Part shown: positions 58,701-64,000 of the stretch, in pieces | How positions within the stretch are numbered: position 1 is the stretch's first letter | How the letters are laid out: every line of letters starts with the position of its first letter | Origin: Diprion similis | Lineage: Eukaryota; Arthropoda; Insecta; Hymenoptera; Diprionidae | NCBI RefSeq assembly: GCF_021155765.1 | Contig: NC_060111.1 | Coordinates: 6,730,481 to 6,794,480, forward strand | Direction of reading: 5' to 3' | DNA length: 64,000 nt | The notes under the pieces: model-generated | What the model was told of the DNA's origin: nothing | Seen by the model: the letters and a program-made list of their open reading frames with translations, nothing else | Database searches by the model: none | Made by a program: the position numbers and the translations under genes

Positions 58701-61700
58701 TTCTGAGTTCCTGTGCGTCGAATTAGTCTAAAAAGCGTCATACGGATCGATTCCCAGACAAAAGATTTTTCGGCCAAAAAAAATCCAAGGCTAACCCCTT
58801 TGCATTTTTGGCGAAAATTTCGACGACTTTGAAAAGTGCTGCAATTGATTCTTTAGGGTACTATTCCGACGTGATTTTGCGAGAGGAATCGATTAATCGC
58901 AGTCCCGATACGCTGCGAGCAACACCTGCAAAGTTGCAGCCGAAAAACTGCAGATTTTCATCGTCATTTCTCTGCTGCTGGACCTAGGCTATTTTTCATG
59001 TGTTTTCTGAGTTCCTGGGCGTCGAATCAGTCTAAAAAGCGTCATACGGATCGATTTCCAGACAAAAGATTTTTCGGCCAAAAAAAATCCAAGGCTAACC
59101 CCTTTGCATTTTTGGCGAAAATTTCGACGACTTTGAAAAGTGCTGCAATTAATTCTTTAGGGTACTATTCCGACGTGATTTTGCGAGAGGAATCGATTAA
59201 TCGCAGTCCCGATACGCTGCGAGCGACACCTGCAAAGTTACAGCCGAAAAACTGCAGATTTTAATCGTCATTTCTCTGCTGCTGTTCCTAGGCTATTTTT
59301 CATGTGTTTTCTGAGTTCCTGGGCGTCGAATTAGTCTAAAAAGCGTCATACGGATCGATTCCCAGACAGAAGATTTTCCGGCCAAAAAAAATCCAAGGCT
59401 AACCCCTTTGCATTTTTGGCGAAAATTTCGACGACTTTGAAAAGTGCTGCAATTAATTCTTTAGGGTACTATTCCGACGTGATTTTGCGAGAGGAATCGA
59501 TTAATCGCAGTCCCGATACGCTGCGAGCAACACCTGCAAAGTTACAGCCGAAAAACTGCAGATTTTCATCGTCATTTCTCTGCTGCTGGTCCTAGGCTAT
59601 TTTTCATGTGTTTTCTGAGTTCCTGGGCGTCGAATTAGTCTAAGAAGCGTCATACGGATCGATTCCCAGACATAAGATTTTTCGGCCAAAAAAAATCCAA
59701 GGCTTAACCCCTTTGCATTTTTGGCGAAAATTTCGACGACTTTGAAAAGTGCTGCAATTAATTCTTTAGGGTACTATTCCGACGTGATTTTGCGAGAGGA
59801 ATCGATTAATCGCAGTCCCGATACGCTGCGAGCAACACCTGCAAAATTACAGCCGAAAAACTGCAGATTTTCATCGTCATTTCTCTGCTGCTGGTCCTAG
59901 GCTATTTTTCATGTGTTTTCTGAGTTCCTGTGCGTCGAATTAGTCTAAAAAGCGTCATACGGATCGATTCCCAGACAAAAGATTTTTCGGCCAAAAAAAA
60001 TCCAAGGCTAACCCCTTTGCATTTTTGGCGAAAATTTCGATGACTTTGAAAAGTGCTGCAATTGATTCTTTAGGGTACTATTCCGACGTGATTTTGCGAG
60101 AGGAATCGATTAATCGCAGTCCCGATACGCTGCGAGCAACACCTGCAAAGTTACAGCCGAAAAACTGCAGATTTTCATCGTCATTTCTCTGCTGCTGGAC
60201 CTAGGCTATTTTTCATGTGTTTTCTGAGTTCCTGTGCGTCGAATTAGTCTAAAAAGCGTCATACGGATCGATTCCCAGACAAAAGATTTTTCGGCCAAAA
60301 AAAATCCAAGGCTAACCCCTTTGCATTTTTGGCGAAAATTTCGACGACTTTGAAAAGTGCTGCAATTGATTCTTTAGGGTACTATTCCGACGTGATTTTG
60401 CGAGAGGAATCGATTAATCGCAGTCCCGATGCGCTGCGAGCAACACCTGCAAAGTTACAGCCGAAAAACTGCAGATTTTCATCGTCATTTCTCTGCTGCT
60501 GGTCCTAGGCTATTTTTCATGTGTTTTCTGAGTTCCTGTGCGTCGAATTAGTCTAAAAAGCGTCATACGGATCGATTCCCAGACAAAAGATTTTTCGGCC
60601 AAAAAAAATCCAAGGCTAACCCCTTTGCATTTTTGGCGAAAATTTCGACGACTTTGAAAAGTGCTGCAATTGATTCTTTAGGGTACTATTCCGACGTGAT
60701 TTTGCGAGAGGAATCGATTAATCGCAGTCCCGATACGCTGCGAGCAACACCTGCAAAGTTACAGCCGAAAAACTGCGGATTTTCATCGTCATTTCTCTGC
60801 TGCTGGTCCTAGGCTATTTTTCATGTGTTTTCTGAGTTCCTGGGCGTCGAATTAGTCTAAAAAGCGTCATACGGATCGATTCCCAGACAAAAGATTTTTC
60901 GTCCAAAAAAAATCCAAGGCTAACCCCTTTGCATTTTTGGCGAAAATTTCGACGACTTTGAAAAGTGCTGCAATTGATTCTTTAGGGTACTATTCCGACG
61001 TGATTTTGCGAGAGGAATCGATTAATCGCAGTCCCGATGCGCTGCGAGCAACACCTGCAGAGTTACAGCCGGAAAACTGAAGATTTTCATCGTCATTTCT
61101 CTGCTGCTGGTCCTAGGCTATTTTTCATGTGTTTTCTGAGTTCCTGGGCGTCGAATCAGTCTAAAAAGCGTCATACGGATCGATTCCCAGACAAAAGATT
61201 TTTCGGCCAAAAAAAATCCAAGGCTAACCCCTTTGCATTTTTGGCGAAAATTTTGACGACTTTGGAAAGTGCTGCAATTAATTCTTTAGGGTACTATTCC
61301 GACGTGATTTTGCGAGAGGAATCGATTAATCGCAGTCCCGATACGCTGCGAGCAACACCTGCAAAGTTACAGCCGAAAAACTGCAGATTTTCATCGTCAT
61401 TTCTCTGCTGCTGGTCCTAGGCTATTTTTCATGTGTTTTCTGAGTTCCTGTGCGTCGAATTAGTCTAAAAAGCGTCATACGGATCGATTCCCAGACAAAA
61501 GATTTTTCGGCCAAAAAAAATCCAAGGCTAACCCCTTTGCATTTTTGGCGAAAATTTCGACGACTTTGAAAAGTGCTGCAATTGATTCTTCAGGGTACTA
61601 TTCCGACGTGATTTTGCGAGAGAAATCGATTAATCGCAGTCCCGATACGCTGCGAGCAACACCTGCAAAGTTACAGCCGAAAAACTGCAGATTTTCATCG

Positions 61701-63850
61701 TCATTTCTCTGCTGCTGGACCTAGGCTATTTTTCATGTGTTTTCTGAGTTCCTGGGCGTCGAATCAGTCTAAAAAGCGTCATACGGATCGATTTCCAGAC
61801 AAAAGATTTTTCGGCCAAAAAAAATCCAAGGCTAACCCCTTTGCATTTTTGGCGAAAATTTCGACGACTTTGAAAAGTGCTGCAATTAATTCTTTAGGGT
61901 ACTATTCCGACGTGATTTTGCGAGAGGAATCGATTAATCGCAGTCCCGATACGCTGCGAGCGACACCTGCAAAGTTACAGCCGAAAAACTGCAGATTTTA
62001 ATCGTCATTTCTCTGCTGCTGTTCCTAGGCTATTTTTCATGTGTTTTCTGAGTTCCTGGGCGTCGAATTAGTCTAAAAAGCGTCATACGGATCGATTCCC
62101 AGACAGAAGATTTTCCGGCCAAAAAAAATCCAAGGCTAACCCCTTTGCATTTTTGGCGAAAATTTCGACGACTTTGAAAAGTGCTGCAATTAATTCTTTA
62201 GGGTACTATTCCGACGTGATTTTGCGAGAGGAATCGATTAATCGCAGTCCCGATACGCTGCGAGCAACACCTGCAAAGTTACAGCCGAAAAACTGCAGAT
62301 TTTCATCGTCATTTCTCTGCTGCTGGTCCTAGGCTATTTTTCATGTGTTTTCTGAGTTCCTGGGCGTCGAATTAGTCTAAGAAGCGTCATACGGATCGAT
62401 TCCCAGACAAAAGATTTTTCGGCCAAAAAAAATCCAAGGCTAACCCCTTTGCATTTTTGGCGAAAATTTCGACGACTTTGAAAAGTGCTGCAATTAATTC
62501 TTTAGGGTACTATTCCGACGTGATTTTGCGAGAGGAATCGATTAATCGCAGTCCCGATACGCTGCGAGCAACACCTGCGAAGTTACAGCCGAAAAACTGC
62601 GGATTTTCATCGTCATTTCTCTGCTGCTGGTCCTAGGCTCTTTTTCATGTGTTTTCTGAGTTCCTGGGCGTCGAATTAGTCTGAAAAGCGTCATACGGAT
62701 CGATTCCCAGACAAAAGATTTTTCGGCCAAAAAAAATCCAAGGCTAACCCCTTTGCATTTTTGGCGAAAATTTCGACGACTTTGAAAAGTGCTGCAATTA
62801 ATTCTTTAGGGTACTATTCCGACGTGATTTTGCGAGAGGAATCGATTAATCGCAGTCCCGATACGCTGCGAGCAACACCTGCAAAGTTACAGCCGAAAAA
62901 CTGCGGATTTTCATCGTCATTTCTCTGCTGCTGGTCCTAGGCTATTTTTCATGTGTTTTCTGAGTTCCTGGGCGTCGAATTAGTCTAAAAAGCGTCGTAC
63001 GGATCGATTCCCAGACAAAAAATTTTTCGGCCAAAAAAAATCCAAGGCTAACCCCTTTGCATTTTTGGCGAAAATTTCGACGACTTTGGAAAGTGCTGCA
63101 ATTAATTCCTTAGGGTACTATTCCGACGTGATTTTGCGAGAGGAATCGATTAATCGCAGTCCCGATACGCTGCGAGCAACACCTGCAAAGTTACAGCCGA
63201 AAAACTGCAGATTTTCATCGTCATTTCTCTGCTGCTGGTCCTAGGCTATTTTTCATGTGTTTTCTGAGTTCCTGGGCGTCGAATTAGTCTAAAAAGCGTC
63301 GTACGGATCGATTCCCAGACAAAAAATTTTTCGGCCAAAAAAAATCCAAGGCTAACCCCTTTGCATTTTTGGCGAAAATTTCGACGACTTTGGAAAGTGC
63401 TGCAATTAATTCCTTAGGGTACTATTCCGACGTGATTTTGCGAGAGGAATCGATTAATCGCAGTCCCGATACGCTGCGAGCAACACCTGCAAAGTTACAG
63501 CCGAAAAACTGCAGATTTTCATCGTCATTTCTCTGCTGCTGGTCCTAGGCTATTTTTCATGTGTTTTCTGAGTTCCTGGGCGTCGAATTAGTCTAAAAAG
63601 CGTCATATGGATCGATTCCCAGACAAAAGATTTTTCGGCCAAAAAAAATCCAAGGCTAACCCCTTTGCATTTTTGGCGAAAATTTCGACGACTTTGAAAA
63701 GTGCTGCAATTAATTCTTCAGGGTACTATTCCGACGTGATTTTGCGAGAGGAATCGAATAATCGCAGTTTCGATACGCTGCGAGCAACGGATCAAAAGTT
63801 AGAGCTAAAAAACCATCGACAGTTTTCGTCATTCCTACGTTGCTGCTTTT
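55747..63850. repeat. Satellite array, 304-bp monomer, right block (about 27 copies)
   Basis: The same 304-bp unit continues in the same orientation after the retrotransposon. Private variants tie it to the left block: ATTGCCAGAC at about 56012 and 56924 (also 38288, 39200), ATTTTCCGG at 59373 and about 62109 (also 41039), and an extra T in GGCTTAACCCC at 59705 (also 41371). The final monomer diverges (CGAGCAACGGATCAAAAGTT in place of CGAGCAACACCTGCAAAGTT) and similarity ends near 63850, which marks the array edge. Confidence 0.97.
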
Positions 63851-63990
63851 CTTTTGGTATATAACCAGCAGTTGGTTACATGTACTCTTTGTCCCGTCTC
63901 TTTCCGCAAGCATCGTGTCAAGAGTTGCAGCTGATTCTCGTGGAAATCGCGTAATATTTGCTCAGCTGTAACGTCTTTACTGTTGTCCAT
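63835..63990 (-). CDS. Short open frame next to the array edge, function unknown
   Basis: Fifty-one codons from the ATG at 63990 (MDNSKDVTAEQILRDFHENQ) to a TAG at 63835, lying mostly in the non-satellite DNA at the right edge. The composition is protein-like and the frame also stays open upstream to the window end, so this could be an exon or a gene end cut by the window. No family is recognised. The tail of the frame runs into decayed satellite, which argues against conservation of its end. Confidence 0.25.
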   Translation of the reverse strand: MDNSKDVTAEQILRDFHENQLQLLTRCLRKETGQRVHVTNCWLYTKRKAAT

Positions 63991-64000
63991 CTTATCTTCG

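Noticed and set aside
27470..63850. Idea that the array is a CRISPR or a tandem gene or rRNA/tRNA cluster
   Set aside because: The units are 304 bp and contiguous with no unique spacers, and they contain no tRNA, rRNA or snRNA signature; the surrounding genes are eukaryotic.
27502..63864. Many near-identical plus-strand open frames of 78-127 codons inside the satellite
   Set aside because: They are by-products of the 304-bp repeat. The unit length is not a multiple of three, each frame ends within about one monomer, and single substitutions open or close them at random. There is no sign of a repeated gene family.
1..64000. tRNA or other structured RNA genes
   Set aside because: On reading both strands I found no cloverleaf with conserved A and B boxes. 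A proper covariance search could not be run.

Overview
The window is animal nuclear DNA and almost certainly insect: AT-rich, short introns with GT/AG borders, a full Drosha gene, a Pvr/VEGFR-type receptor ectodomain, a TRUB2 gene and an R1-clade non-LTR retrotransposon. The order cannot be fixed from sequence alone; the compact intron style would suit a hymenopteran, but that is a guess. All gene models below were built by hand from splice sites and reading phase.

Layout. 1-17,900: a two-exon gene (1060-2113) for a linker-histone winged-helix protein with an Arg/Cys-rich, protamine-like tail; then a 17-exon gene (5252-14082) with seven Ig domains and one membrane segment, organised like Pvr/VEGFR but stopping in the juxtamembrane region with no kinase. 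It is followed by a palindrome with 119-bp arms and a decayed second copy of the Ig7 exon. 17,934-24,217: drosha, the microRNA Microprocessor RNase III, with a long RS/Lys/Asp-rich C-terminal extension. 24,935-27,079, opposite strand: TRUB2, a mitochondrial TruB-type pseudouridine synthase homologue in which the catalytic Asp position reads Gly.

27,470-63,850: about 96 copies of a 304-bp satellite with almost no length variation, arranged in higher-order blocks that have themselves been duplicated. The array is interrupted at 48,674-55,746 by one full-length minus-strand non-LTR retrotransposon (ORF1 gag-like with three zinc knuckles; ORF2 endonuclease, reverse transcriptase and zinc finger), with a 22-nt poly(A) tail and a target-site duplication of satellite sequence. 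Related satellite copies elsewhere keep the empty site, so the insertion is younger than the amplification of that satellite block. The last 150 bases leave the satellite and carry only a short open frame.

The points most worth follow-up are the kinase-less Pvr-like receptor, the TRUB2 Asp-to-Gly change, the H15/protamine-like fusion protein, the Drosha C-terminal extension, and the datable insertion of an apparently intact R1-clade element into a very homogeneous satellite.
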